Of a stretch of DNA of 64,000 bases, positions 24,317-33,181 are shown one piece after another. Source of the stretch: Cereibacter sphaeroides. Its GTDB lineage: Bacteria; Pseudomonadota; Alphaproteobacteria; Rhodobacterales; Rhodobacteraceae. The notes beneath the pieces are model-generated. The model did not search any database and had not been told where the DNA came from. It saw only the letters and a list, made by a program, of their open reading frames with translations. Each line of letters begins with the position of its first letter. Position 1 is the stretch's first letter. The DNA is taken from NCBI GenBank assembly GCA_003243455.1, contig QFQS01000002.1, forward strand, positions 62,001-126,000, written 5' to 3'. The translations under genes were made by a program, and so were the position numbers.

Positions 24317-25188
24317 GCGCAGCACCCGCTTATAAACGCGGCCTGAGCGTTGGTCGGATCGGGCTGTATGCGTTCCTGATCTCGACGGTCCTGTTCTTTT
24401 CGATCCCGCTTCTGATCGTGATTTCGACCTCGTTCAAGACGATGGACGAAATCCGCCAGGGGTCGATCTTTTCCCTGCCACAGGCGCTGAACTTTGCGCC
24501 CTGGGTCAAGGCATGGGCGCATGCCTGCACCGGGCTTGAGTGCGATGGCATCAGGGGCGGCTTCCTGAACTCGGTCAAGATCCTGATCCCCTCGATGATC
24601 CTGTCGATCGTGTTTGGCGCGATGAACGGCTATGCGCTGGCGCAGTGGAAATTCCGGGGCGCCGACGCGCTGATGGCGGCGATCATGATCGGGGCCTTCA
24701 TCCCGTTTCAGGTGATCCTGTATCCGCTGGTCAAGATCCTGGCCTCGGTCGGGCTATACGGCAACTTGGCCGGCATCGTTCTGGTCCACGTCGTCTTTGG
24801 CCTGCCGCTGATGACGATGATCTTTCGGAATTTCTATGCCTCGATGCCGCAGGAACTGATCCGCGCGGCGCGGATCGATGGCGCGGGCTTCTTCCGCATC
24901 TTCTTCCAGATCATGCTGCCGATGAGCATCAACGTGCTGATCGTGGCGGTCATCCTGCAGTTCACCGGAATCTGGAACGACTACCTCTTGGGCATGATCT
25001 TTGCCGGGCCGCAGAACCTGCCGATGACGGTGCAGCTGAACAACATCGTCGGCGTGACCAAGGGCACCATCGAATACAACGTCAACATGGCCGCAACGCT
25101 GCTGACCGCGCTGCCGCCGCTTCTCGTCTACCTGATCTCCGGTCGCTACTTCGTGCGCGGCGTGGCCTCGGGCGCAGTGAAGGGCTGA
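24313..25188 (+). CDS. Sugar ABC transporter permease (MalG type)
   Basis: 291 residues, six helices, starting with IGLYAFLISTVLFFSIPLL. The VISTSFKTMDEIRQGS segment near residue 40 is typical of MalG-type subunits. The EAA loop reads RAARIDGAGFFRIFFQIMLP. A periplasmic loop between helices 1 and 2 contains two Cys (HACTGLEC), as in glucose/mannose-type permeases. Its ATG overlaps the previous stop (ATGA). It partners with the MalF-type permease. Confidence 0.92.
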   Translation: MSAAPAYKRGLSVGRIGLYAFLISTVLFFSIPLLIVISTSFKTMDEIRQGSIFSLPQALNFAPWVKAWAHACTGLECDGIRGGFLNSVKILIPSMILSIVFGAMNGYALAQWKFRGADALMAAIMIGAFIPFQVILYPLVKILASVGLYGNLAGIVLVHVVFGLPLMTMIFRNFYASMPQELIRAARIDGAGFFRIFFQIMLPMSINVLIVAVILQFTGIWNDYLLGMIFAGPQNLPMTVQLNNIVGVTKGTIEYNVNMAATLLTALPPLLVYLISGRYFVRGVASGAVKG

Positions 25189-25192
25189 ACTT

Positions 25193-26272
25193 ATGACCAC
25201 GGGTATCACCATCGACAGGCTGAACCGCTCCTACGGGCCGGTGCAGGTTCTGCGCGACATCTCCCTGACGGTAGAGCCGGGCGAGTTTACGGTCCTTCTC
25301 GGGCCGTCGGGCTGCGGCAAGTCAACGTTGCTGTCTGCGATTGCCGGGTTGGACGAGGTGGACTCCGGCCGCGTGATCATCGGCGGGCGGGACGTAACGA
25401 CCGCCGAGCCGGATCAGCGCGGCATCGCGATGGTGTTCCAAAGCTACGCGCTGTACCCGACCATGACGGTGCGCAAGAACCTGTCCTTCGGCCTTCGCGT
25501 CGCCGGGATGAAAGCCGCCGAGATCGAGACCCGCGTCAGGTGGGCGGCCGAACTTCTGAAGTTGACCGAGTTGCTGGACCGTAAGCCGGGTCAGCTTTCT
25601 GGCGGCCAGCGGCAGCGTGTAGCCATCGGTCGGGCGCTGGTCCGCCGGTCGGACGTCTGCCTTTTCGATGAGCCCCTATCGAACCTTGATGCGAAACTCC
25701 GCACCGAGATGCGGGTCGAGATCAAGCGGCTGCACAGCGAGTTGGGCCAGACCATCGTCTATGTCACCCATGACCAGGTCGAGGCCATGACCATGGCCAC
25801 CCGGATCGCCGTGATGAACAAGGGTGTTGTCGAGCAATACGCCGCACCAGAGACGCTTTACGAGATGCCGGAGACGTTGTTCGTCGCGGGTTTCGTCGGC
25901 TCTCCGGGCATGAATTTCATCTCGGCCGATCTGGATGCGGGCGGAGAGTCCGCGCGTGTCGGCAATGGCCGGATCGAGCTGCGCGGCTATCCGTTCCGTG
26001 CGCCGGCGAAGGCCGGGCCGGTCATCATCGGCGTGCGGCCAGAGCATATCACCGTCAGCCAGCAGGCCAGCGCGCCGGGGCTGGAGGCGACTTTCCTGAT
26101 CAAGGAAACCATGGGCGCGGATACGCTCGCCTGGTTCGATCTGGGCGGGCAGCGCGTTTCGGTCCGCATGGACCCAGCGGCGGCGCGGCAACTGACCGCG
26201 GGACCGGCACGCCTGAACCTTTCCACCGATCGCCTTTCCCTTTTCGATCCCAGCACCGAGCGCCGGCTATGA
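25193..26272 (+). CDS. Sugar ABC transporter ATP-binding protein (MalK/UgpC type)
   Basis: 359 residues. Walker A LGPSGCGKSTLLSAI, Q-loop VFQSYALYPTMTV, signature LSGGQRQRVAIGRALVRR, Walker B VCLFDEPLSNLD, switch His TIVYVTHDQVEAMT, then a TOBE-type regulatory domain with IIGVRPEHITVS. It is the ATPase of the beta-glucoside importer encoded just upstream (4-bp gap) and is translationally coupled to the GH3 gene downstream by a 4-bp overlap. It is distinct in sequence from the ATPase at the left of the window, so the two transporters do not obviously share it. Confidence 0.94.
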   Translation: MTTGITIDRLNRSYGPVQVLRDISLTVEPGEFTVLLGPSGCGKSTLLSAIAGLDEVDSGRVIIGGRDVTTAEPDQRGIAMVFQSYALYPTMTVRKNLSFGLRVAGMKAAEIETRVRWAAELLKLTELLDRKPGQLSGGQRQRVAIGRALVRRSDVCLFDEPLSNLDAKLRTEMRVEIKRLHSELGQTIVYVTHDQVEAMTMATRIAVMNKGVVEQYAAPETLYEMPETLFVAGFVGSPGMNFISADLDAGGESARVGNGRIELRGYPFRAPAKAGPVIIGVRPEHITVSQQASAPGLEATFLIKETMGADTLAWFDLGGQRVSVRMDPAAARQLTAGPARLNLSTDRLSLFDPSTERRL

Positions 26273-28623
26273 ACGACATGACCCAGGACAAACCCATGCC
26301 CATCTTCAACGGCCGCACCATCACCGAAACCGTCGCCGAGATGACGGTCGACGAAAAGGTGGACCTTCTGGCCGGACGCGGCATGTGGCGGACGCGGAAC
26401 ATCGACCGGCTGGGCATCCCGTCGATCCTGATGACCGACGGCACCTATGGTGTGCGCTATTCCATCGACCAGATCGACAAAGAGGCTGGCAAGGTCGACA
26501 TGCAGGCTTTCCTTGGTCTGGTGAATCAGAAGGCGCGCGACATGTCTGCCGCCTTTGGACGGACAAAGCCCGCAACCTGCTTTCCCAACGGATCGGCGCT
26601 TGGCTGTTCCTGGGATGTTGATCTGGCGCGCGAGATCGGCGTGGCGCTTGCCGCCGAATGCCATCTTTATGGCGTCAACCTGCTGCTTGGTCCCGGCATC
26701 AATACCCGGCGCACCCCACTGGCGGGACGGTCCTATGAGTATTATTCGGAAGACCCGATCATCAACGCCGATATGGCGGCGGCTGTGATCAACGGTTTGC
26801 AGGACAACGGTATCGGCGCCTCGCTGAAGCACTTTGCCTGCAACAATTCCGAGGTTGAGCGCACGACGATGGATAGCTTGGTCGATGACCGCGCCCTGCG
26901 CGAGATCTACCTGAAGGGGTTCGAACGGGCGATTGCCAAGTCGCGTCCGTGGACGGTCATGTCCAGCTACAACCTGCTGAATGGCGAACAGGCATCGCAA
27001 AGCCACTGGCTGCTGACCGAACTTTTGCGCGATGAGTGGGGCTATGACGGGCTGGTCGTGTCCGACTGGCACGGCGTAAAGGATCCGGCTCAAGGGATGC
27101 TCGCCGGGGGCGATCTGGACATGCCGGAGGCCCGAACGCGCGTCGAGGAACTGCGGTCAGCCGTTGCGGCTGACATCGTTCCCGTGTCCCGGCTGGATGA
27201 GGCCTGCATCCGCCTGCTGACACTGGTTGCCCGGGCCAAGGCCGGGGAAGCAAAGCGTATCGGCGCCGATCTTGACTGGCACCATGCCCTGGCCGTGCGC
27301 GCGGCGCGCGAGTCTGTGGTGCTGCTGCGGAATGAGCGTGGCACCCTGCCGCTGGATCCCGGCGCGAAGATTGCAGTCATCGGACGCGCTGCACGGGTGC
27401 CCCTGATCCAGGGCTCGGGCAGCGCCACCACCAATCCGTTCCAGATCTCTATCCCGCTGGATGCGATCAGGAAGATTTCTTCTGCCGCGATCTACGCGCC
27501 GGGCTATTCGGACGATACCTCGACGACAGTTCAATTGCGGGAAGAGGCACTTGAACTGGCAAGGTCTGCCGACAAGATCGTGGTCTTTGCCCATGCCGAG
27601 GCCAGCGAGGACGGCGAGGGTGCCGACCGCAAGACGCTGGCGCTTGGTCCGGGCCAGGACGCGCTGATCGAAGCTCTGGCGGCAATTGGCAAGCCGGTGA
27701 CAGTGGTGCTTTGCACCCCCGACGCCGTGGAAATGCCATGGCGCCACAAGGTCAGAGCCATCCTTTGCGCCTTCTACGCCGGTCAGGGCATGGGTGAGGC
27801 CGTGGCCGACTTGCTGTTCGGTCTGTCGAACCCATGCGGCAAACTCTCCGTGACCTTCCCCGAACGGCTGGAGGATGTGCCAAGCTTCCTGACCTATCCG
27901 GGCGAGAACGGGCGGCACCTGTATGCCGAGGGCATCTATGTCGGCTATCGCGGCTATGACAAGCGCCGCGTCACCCCCGCCTATCCGTTCGGCCATGGGC
28001 TGTCCTATACTTCGTTCAAGTATTCGGGCCTGTCGCTGAACCGCTATATGATCGGCCAGGGCGAAAGCCTGACCGCGAGGATTGCCGTGACGAATACCGG
28101 CACGGTCGCAGGGCAAGAGATCGTCCAGCTTTACGCAGCGCCACGTTCCCCCCGGCTTGCGCGCGCGCCGCGCGAACTCAAGGGATTTGCGAAGATTGCA
28201 CTGGCACCCGGCGAAACCAGGGAAGTCGAAATCTGTATCGAGTTTGACGACCTGCGCTATTGGGATCCCGCTTTTGGCGAGTGGATGGCCGACGATGGCG
28301 AAATCGAGATCGAGGTCGGCGCATCATCCCGCGACATTCGGCTGAACCGCGCCGTGCGCGTGGTGGCCAACGAAACGCGCCAGCGGTTTATCACGATCGA
28401 GACTCAGCCGCGCTTCATCCTGGAAAGCCCGCGCGCGCGTTCCGCCTTCACCGCATTCCTGCGCGACAAGATGAGTGTGACGGAACCCGAGGCGGGTCGG
28501 ATGCTGGAATACTGCAAGACCTCGTTTTTTGGCATCCACACCACGCTGAACTACTTCTTCAAGCAGGCGATCCCGCGCGAGGAAGTTCAGGCCGTGGTTG
28601 ACGCAGTCAACGCGCAAGGTTGA
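26269..28623 (+). CDS. bglX: Beta-glucosidase, glycoside hydrolase family 3
   Basis: 784 residues. The N-terminal (beta/alpha)8 domain contains LLLGPGINTRRTPLAGRSYEYYSEDP, given here as the region around residue 145, then LKHFACNNSE and VVSDWHGV, where the Asp is the GH3 nucleophile. An alpha/beta sandwich domain (AVIGRAARVPLIQGSGSA) and a C-terminal fibronectin-III-like domain (ELKGFAKIALAPGETREVEI) follow. There is no signal peptide, so it should hydrolyse imported beta-glucosides in the cytoplasm. An extra C-terminal stretch of about 75 residues extends past the FnIII-like domain. The symbol is a family-level name; E. coli BglX is periplasmic. The stop is followed by a strong bidirectional terminator. 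Confidence 0.9.
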   Translation: MNDMTQDKPMPIFNGRTITETVAEMTVDEKVDLLAGRGMWRTRNIDRLGIPSILMTDGTYGVRYSIDQIDKEAGKVDMQAFLGLVNQKARDMSAAFGRTKPATCFPNGSALGCSWDVDLAREIGVALAAECHLYGVNLLLGPGINTRRTPLAGRSYEYYSEDPIINADMAAAVINGLQDNGIGASLKHFACNNSEVERTTMDSLVDDRALREIYLKGFERAIAKSRPWTVMSSYNLLNGEQASQSHWLLTELLRDEWGYDGLVVSDWHGVKDPAQGMLAGGDLDMPEARTRVEELRSAVAADIVPVSRLDEACIRLLTLVARAKAGEAKRIGADLDWHHALAVRAARESVVLLRNERGTLPLDPGAKIAVIGRAARVPLIQGSGSATTNPFQISIPLDAIRKISSAAIYAPGYSDDTSTTVQLREEALELARSADKIVVFAHAEASEDGEGADRKTLALGPGQDALIEALAAIGKPVTVVLCTPDAVEMPWRHKVRAILCAFYAGQGMGEAVADLLFGLSNPCGKLSVTFPERLEDVPSFLTYPGENGRHLYAEGIYVGYRGYDKRRVTPAYPFGHGLSYTSFKYSGLSLNRYMIGQGESLTARIAVTNTGTVAGQEIVQLYAAPRSPRLARAPRELKGFAKIALAPGETREVEICIEFDDLRYWDPAFGEWMADDGEIEIEVGASSRDIRLNRAVRVVANETRQRFITIETQPRFILESPRARSAFTAFLRDKMSVTEPEAGRMLEYCKTSFFGIHTTLNYFFKQAIPREEVQAVVDAVNAQG

Positions 28624-28638
28624 GTGTCGGGCATAAGA

Positions 28639-28670
28639 AAACCGCCGCCAGGGTGACCTGGCGGCGGTTT
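28639..28670. terminator. Bidirectional terminator between GH3 gene and quinone oxidoreductase gene
   Basis: Perfect 14-bp stem AAACCGCCGCCAGG / CCTGGCGGCGGTTT with a GTGA loop; A-tract on the left and T-tract on the right serve both convergent genes. Confidence 0.9.
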
Positions 28671-28685
28671 CTTTCATTCGCGATT

Positions 28686-29627
28686 TCAGGCCGAAGGGTT
28701 AAGGCAGAGTTTCAGGTTCGGCGACGCCGCCTGCACTGCCCAGGCCTCGGCGACAGCGGACAATGGCAGGATCCTGGTATCGAACTTTATGTCGCCAGAA
28801 AGAACGGCGGCACAAAGCCGCCCGTAGGCTTCGGCGCGCACCTCGACGGACGAACCACCCGAGGAGAAACCAAGGATCGCAGATTGCGGCCCGCGCATGA
28901 AACCGGGCGACAGCGGCAAAACCGCCCCTGCAGAATGGCCAAGCTGGACAAGGCGCGCGCCCGCAGTCGCCGCCTTCAGCGCACCAAGCGCGGGCACACC
29001 CCATAGCGGGTCGACGATGACGTCGATCCGGCCACCAGAGGCGTCGCGGAAACGCGTGGCCAGCAGCTCGGCATCGTCGCTATCAAGCGCCACAGTGGCA
29101 TCGGCACCAAGCGCGCGCGCAGCCTCAAGCCCTTTGGCGGACCGGGCGGCGGCAATGATGCGTCCCGCGCCAAGCAAACGTGCTGCCTGGACCGCGATGC
29201 TGCCGACGATGCCACTTGCGCCCAGCACCACCACTGTCTCACCGCGTTGCAGTTTGGCACGGTCAGACAGCGCCAGCCATCCGGTCAGCCCGCCGATGCC
29301 CAGAGCTACCGCGCGGGAATTGTCGAGTTCATCCGGCACGTCGAAGGTGCGCGCGGGAATCGCAAGGCTTTCCTCCGCCATGCTGCCGAACCGGCCCGGC
29401 GCGGCTGAGAAGTAGACCCTGCGCCCGCCGATCAGGCCTACGCCCTCTCGTCCCGGCACTTGCGGGAAGGGACCCGCCGACCCTGCGGCGAGTTGCAGGT
29501 CGATGGGATTGACGCCTGCCAGCGCCACCTTGACCAAGGCCGTGTCGGCTGTGGCAGCCGGCCGTTCGATCTCGCCCCAGACGGGGGTTCCCGCGGCGTT
29601 CAGAATGGCCGCTTTCATATTTGTCAT
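28686..29627 (-). CDS. Zinc-independent medium-chain dehydrogenase / quinone oxidoreductase-like protein
   Basis: 313 residues of the MDR superfamily. The N-terminal GroES-like domain includes GVNPIDLQLAAGSAGPFPQVPGREGVG. The nucleotide-binding domain carries VVLGASGIVGSIAVQAARLLGAG, a NADP-type Gly motif, and RIIAAARSAKGL. The structural-zinc Cys cluster and catalytic zinc ligands are absent, as in quinone oxidoreductases. The ATG overlaps the stop of the preceding gene by 4 bp. Last gene of the minus-strand catabolic block. It may reduce an enone or quinone intermediate; the substrate is unknown. Confidence 0.88.
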   Translation of the reverse strand: MTNMKAAILNAAGTPVWGEIERPAATADTALVKVALAGVNPIDLQLAAGSAGPFPQVPGREGVGLIGGRRVYFSAAPGRFGSMAEESLAIPARTFDVPDELDNSRAVALGIGGLTGWLALSDRAKLQRGETVVVLGASGIVGSIAVQAARLLGAGRIIAAARSAKGLEAARALGADATVALDSDDAELLATRFRDASGGRIDVIVDPLWGVPALGALKAATAGARLVQLGHSAGAVLPLSPGFMRGPQSAILGFSSGGSSVEVRAEAYGRLCAAVLSGDIKFDTRILPLSAVAEAWAVQAASPNLKLCLNPSA

Positions 29628-30160
29628 TTCGATATTCCCGGCAAAGGTTGATCCAGCGCACCGGCGGAAAGGAACAGCGCCAGAAGTGGGTAGTATCCAG
29701 CAATGACCACGATCTCGCTCGCGGCCTGCCGCCCGAGTAGTGTTACCAGATGGCCAAGCTGCCCCGCATCCGCGCGACGTTCCAGCACGGCGGTGAAAAC
29801 GAAGGCAACCGTCAGCGCCTCTTCATCCGGCAGGCCGATACCGCTGCGATCAAGGACCGCGCCGATCTCGGCATCGGTCATGCCAAGGTCGCGGGCGATC
29901 TTTTCGTGGTAGGTCCATTCGTAACCCGATCCGTAGGCTGCCGCTGCTGCAAGGATCGCCACTTCGCGCAGTCGCGCATCCAGCGTGCCGCGATAACGGA
30001 TCGTCTCACCGACCGACTGGATGGCGCTGGCGAAAGCCGGAGCATCCAGCATCGCGAGGAATGGCAGAGGCACGCCGCCGCGCGGACCCGATGCGATCAG
30101 GTCGTGAATTTCCTTCTGGTCGGGTGTCATCTGGGCGACATCCCGCGCTCCGATCAGCAT
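29624..30160 (-). CDS. Carboxymuconolactone decarboxylase family protein
   Basis: 178 residues with the CMD/AhpD alpha-helical fold: LDARLREVAILAAAAAYGSGYEWTYHEKIARDLGMTD as the core (region about 60-97). It keeps the Y-E-W-x-x-H arrangement but not the redox C-x-x-C of AhpD, so a peroxidase role is unlikely and a decarboxylase or isomerase-like role is more plausible. In aromatic-degradation clusters such proteins often act on lactone or muconate intermediates. Coupled by ATGA overlap to the oxidoreductase gene downstream. An AT-rich stretch and hairpin lie just upstream. Confidence 0.85.
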   Translation of the reverse strand: MLIGARDVAQMTPDQKEIHDLIASGPRGGVPLPFLAMLDAPAFASAIQSVGETIRYRGTLDARLREVAILAAAAAYGSGYEWTYHEKIARDLGMTDAEIGAVLDRSGIGLPDEEALTVAFVFTAVLERRADAGQLGHLVTLLGRQAASEIVVIAGYYPLLALFLSAGALDQPLPGISK

Positions 30161-30188
30161 GGCGTTTTCCTGTGCTGTTAAAATTTAA

Positions 30189-30214
30189 AGGCCGGAGACT
30201 ATCGCCCCCGGCCT
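30189..30214 (-). terminator. Hairpin after the cyclase-family gene
   Basis: Stem AGGCCGG / CCGGCCT with a 12-base interior; on the minus strand it is followed by TTTAAATTT. Probably a terminator or attenuator between the cyclase gene and the CMD-family gene. Confidence 0.5.
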
Positions 30215-30235
30215 CTGTGTGATCGCTCTGCCGGC

Positions 30236-31084
30236 TCAGCGGCGCTCGAAGATCGCCTTGGCGACATCGCCCACGGCTTCGACCTTTTCCTCGATGCCTT
30301 CCATCAACAGGATGCGGCAGGGGCTGGCTTCCAGCCCGTCATAACGCCAGGGATAGGCCCCGATCACGCCGCGCTTGTTCAGGCACAGCTCGATGTCGCC
30401 GCCAAGGTTTTCGGCATGGATCAGGCCACGGTCGAAGGCATAGCTGTGGAACGGGAAGATATTCTCGACCACGTCGCGGCCTGACTTCGAATGGGTAAAG
30501 CTGTAGTCGCCGAAGAACTCGTCGCAGGTCATGCCGACCTTCTGTTCAAACCGCTTGGCCAGATCGGGGCGCATGTGCCGGATCGAGGTGTTCATGGCAT
30601 GGTCGCCCGAGCCTGCGTCGATGCCGAACCACTTGATCTTCTTGTCCAGCATCCACTCCAGAAGCTCGATCTTGCCTCCGGGGTGCATACAGAAATACTT
30701 GACCAGATCCTGCTGCGGCTTGCCTTCCCAATAGCGGTGCCAGCCAGTGTGCAGGATCAGGATATCGCCTTCCTTCACCTCCACCGGAGCAGCTTCGATC
30801 ATCGCCGGCGTGATGACGGCCCAATCGTCCATGTGCTCCGAGATGTCGACCACGGCACCCGGACCGACCAGGAAATCCATCGCATAGGATGCCATGTCGC
30901 CCATGCCATCGGTGCCGTGCATGGCGCCGTCGATGTGGGTTCCCATGTGCAGGGCGATGTCCAGCCGCTGTGCAACGATCTGCTTGGTCTGCAGGTTCTG
31001 GGCATAATACATCTTGTTGCCCGCATAGCCGACCCAGCCCGGCGTATGGGCGTTCATCAGATGGGTCATGTCAGTGATTTTCAT
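30236..31084 (-). CDS. Cyclase family protein (kynurenine formamidase-like metal hydrolase)
   Basis: 282 residues of the PF04199 cyclase family. The metal-binding motif is visible as ALHMGTHIDGAMHG (H-x-G-T-H-x-D), followed by a second His/Asp cluster around DAGSGDHAMNTSI and a C-terminal GVIGAYPWRYDGLEAS. Family members hydrolyse N-formylkynurenine, isatin or related ring amides and lactams using metal ions. In this cluster it could open a ring or hydrolyse an amide produced by the oxygenases; that is inference. It starts its own transcript probably, 97 bp after the reductase gene, with an AT-rich segment (31115-31143) between. Confidence 0.87.
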   Translation of the reverse strand: MKITDMTHLMNAHTPGWVGYAGNKMYYAQNLQTKQIVAQRLDIALHMGTHIDGAMHGTDGMGDMASYAMDFLVGPGAVVDISEHMDDWAVITPAMIEAAPVEVKEGDILILHTGWHRYWEGKPQQDLVKYFCMHPGGKIELLEWMLDKKIKWFGIDAGSGDHAMNTSIRHMRPDLAKRFEQKVGMTCDEFFGDYSFTHSKSGRDVVENIFPFHSYAFDRGLIHAENLGGDIELCLNKRGVIGAYPWRYDGLEASPCRILLMEGIEEKVEAVGDVAKAIFERR

Positions 31085-31181
31085 CGGACTGGTTCCTTGG
31101 TAAGAGCTGTGCTGTCTTGAAAATATTTAACTGTATTAAAAAGATGGGTGCAACGCGATTCTGGGGAATTCGTTGCAATGC

Positions 31182-32144
31182 TCAGAGATCGAGCGTCAGT
31201 TTCGTCCCCGCGGCACGCGAACAACACAGCGCGATGTTCTTCGCACGCTCACCTGGCGTCAGCACCACGTCACGGTGATCTATCTCGCCTTCCAGCACGC
31301 GGGTGATGCAGGTGCCGCAGGTGCCTTCAGAACAGCTATAATCGACATCCAGCCCCGCCTCGAGCAAGGCGTCCAAAAGCGTCTGGTCCGCCCGCACCTG
31401 CACGCTGCGACGCGACCGGGCCAGGACAGCCTCAAAGGGGCGATCACCTGCCTCGGCCTTGGGCTGGTCGTTGACAAAGAACTCGAAATGCAACCGCTCC
31501 GGCGCCCAGCCCAGCTTGGTCGCCTCCGTGCGCACGGCCTCCATCAGCGGCGTTGGGCCGCAGCAATGCACCTGTTCCGACGGTTCTGCGGCAGCAAGGC
31601 ATCCCGCGATGTCGAAAAATCCGGCGGCTGTATCGTCGAAGTGAAGCGTGACCCGTCCGTTCGGCCCCGGTTCGGCCAATAAATTCAGAAAGGCTGCGTC
31701 GCTCTTGCTTCTCGCAAGGTAGACCAGATGAAAGGGACGCCCCTTGGTCCGCAGATGGCGCATCATCGCAATGATCGGGGTAATACCGATGCCCCCTGCG
31801 ATCAGCAGAGGAACAGCCGGGGCGGGTGCCAGCGGGAAGTGGTTCGCAGGCGGGCGAGTGGAAATTATTGCACTTGGCTCAAGCGCGTGCATTTCTTGCG
31901 ATCCGCCACGCCCGCCAGCCTCGCGCTTGACTGCCACCACATAGCGGTCGCTCTCTGCAGGATCATTGCACAGCGAATATTGCCTCTCCAGCCCCGAGGG
32001 CAGGTGCAGCGACAGGTGTGCTCCCGGCTCAAATGCAGGCAGCGGCGCACCATCGGCGGAGACAAACTCGAACAGGCGAATGTCGCGCGCCGCCTCGGCA
32101 ACCGAGGCGAGGCGCAATTGCAAGAGACCCGCCCCGCCTGTCAC
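31182..32144 (-). CDS. Ferredoxin-dependent oxygenase reductase (PDR/VanB family)
   Basis: 320-residue flavo-iron-sulfur reductase. Domains in order: FMN-binding barrel (GAHLSLHLPSGLERQYSLCN), NAD-binding domain (LLIAGGIGITPIIAMMRHL, VHCCGPTPLMEA), and a C-terminal plant-type [2Fe-2S] domain with DYSCSEGTCGTC and a fourth Cys in ALCCSRA. This order is diagnostic for phthalate-dioxygenase-reductase/VanB proteins that pass electrons from NADH to a Rieske oxygenase. Its start overlaps the stop of the Rieske gene by 4 bp, so the two are a matched pair. The 97 bp after the gene form the promoter candidate of the next transcript. Confidence 0.93.
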   Translation of the reverse strand: MTGGAGLLQLRLASVAEAARDIRLFEFVSADGAPLPAFEPGAHLSLHLPSGLERQYSLCNDPAESDRYVVAVKREAGGRGGSQEMHALEPSAIISTRPPANHFPLAPAPAVPLLIAGGIGITPIIAMMRHLRTKGRPFHLVYLARSKSDAAFLNLLAEPGPNGRVTLHFDDTAAGFFDIAGCLAAAEPSEQVHCCGPTPLMEAVRTEATKLGWAPERLHFEFFVNDQPKAEAGDRPFEAVLARSRRSVQVRADQTLLDALLEAGLDVDYSCSEGTCGTCITRVLEGEIDHRDVVLTPGERAKNIALCCSRAAGTKLTLDL

Positions 32145-33130
32145 GGCATATAGCTTTCCGGCAGGTTCAGTTCACGCAGCATGCGGCGGTACAGGATGGC
32201 GTGCGCATCGGGAAGCCGGATGTGCAGTTCTTCCTTGATGTCGATCGGAATCTCTTCCGGCCGCTGTGTCTCGACGATCACCTGATCCTGCTCCATCACA
32301 ATGTCGAAACCTCCGGTGAACTCGGAATCGTCCCGGTTCAGGGCGTGGTTGCGCGTGACCATGACGTGGATATGCGTCTCGATCGCGTCGACCGGCGTGG
32401 CAAAGAAGCTCAGCAGGGTCACATCGCCCGACTTGGCCTCATCGGAGTCCGACCAGGTCTTGCCGCCCGCCGGGTTCACCACGCTCTTGCGGTCGTGGAC
32501 GATGAAGGGAAACTCGACCGTATAGGCACGCAGCAGGTGGCCATCATCATAGGCGTATTCGAAGCCATGCTCTGAACGGGTCACTTCATAGGGCTTGATC
32601 ACCGGCCCATCGGAAAGCTCGGTGTAGCCGACGTGCACGAAGTTGAAATGCGAGAAGTCCATCGCATTCTCGATTACGCGGCCTGCCGAGGTCTTCCAGT
32701 CATAGCGAGAGACGTAGACGGTGCGATAACCCGGATCTTCCCACGGTTCCGACAGATAGTCCGGGAAGGCAGCGGTGCCATCGCCAAGGCAGACCCACAG
32801 CATCCCGTAAGCCTCGCGCGTGTGATAGGTCACGGCGCGCGCCTTGGCAGGGATCGGCGCGCCCGGCGGCAGAGAGGGGATGTGGACGCAGGCGCCGGTC
32901 GTGTCGTATTTCCATCCGTGATAGGGACAACGCAGCGCGCCGCCTTCGACCGTGCCGCCAGAAAGCGCGGCGCCCCGATGGATGCAAAGATCCTTCATAA
33001 CGGCGGCTTCGCCGTCTTCGGCCCGCCAGGCGACCAGCTGCTCGCCCAGCAGCTTCATCCGCCTTGGCGTCGTGGTGATCTCTTCGATCCGAGCCACCGG
33101 ATACCAGTAGGGGCGCAACATTTCGAGCAT
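32141..33130 (-). CDS. Rieske [2Fe-2S] aromatic oxygenase, alpha subunit (VanA/phthalate 4,5-dioxygenase type)
   Basis: 329 residues. The N-terminal Rieske domain has C-x-H in DLCIHRGAAL and C-x-x-H in LRCPYHGWKYD. The catalytic domain has ENAMDFSHFNFVHVGY, in which Asp and the two His in H-x-x-x-x-H are the mononuclear iron ligands, as in vanillate demethylase. The size fits single-component oxygenases (about 330-360 residues). I prefer the ATG at 33130, with GAGGGAG eight bases upstream; an ATG at 33154 lacks an RBS. It follows livF in the same direction (51-bp gap). Likely reactions are ring hydroxylation or O-/N-demethylation of the compound imported by the neighbouring ABC system. Confidence 0.9.
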   Translation of the reverse strand: MLEMLRPYWYPVARIEEITTTPRRMKLLGEQLVAWRAEDGEAAVMKDLCIHRGAALSGGTVEGGALRCPYHGWKYDTTGACVHIPSLPPGAPIPAKARAVTYHTREAYGMLWVCLGDGTAAFPDYLSEPWEDPGYRTVYVSRYDWKTSAGRVIENAMDFSHFNFVHVGYTELSDGPVIKPYEVTRSEHGFEYAYDDGHLLRAYTVEFPFIVHDRKSVVNPAGGKTWSDSDEAKSGDVTLLSFFATPVDAIETHIHVMVTRNHALNRDDSEFTGGFDIVMEQDQVIVETQRPEEIPIDIKEELHIRLPDAHAILYRRMLRELNLPESYMP

Positions 33131-33181
33131 CTTCCTCACTCCCTCTTTGAGCATCGGTGGATTTTCGGGGGCCGCGTAGTT

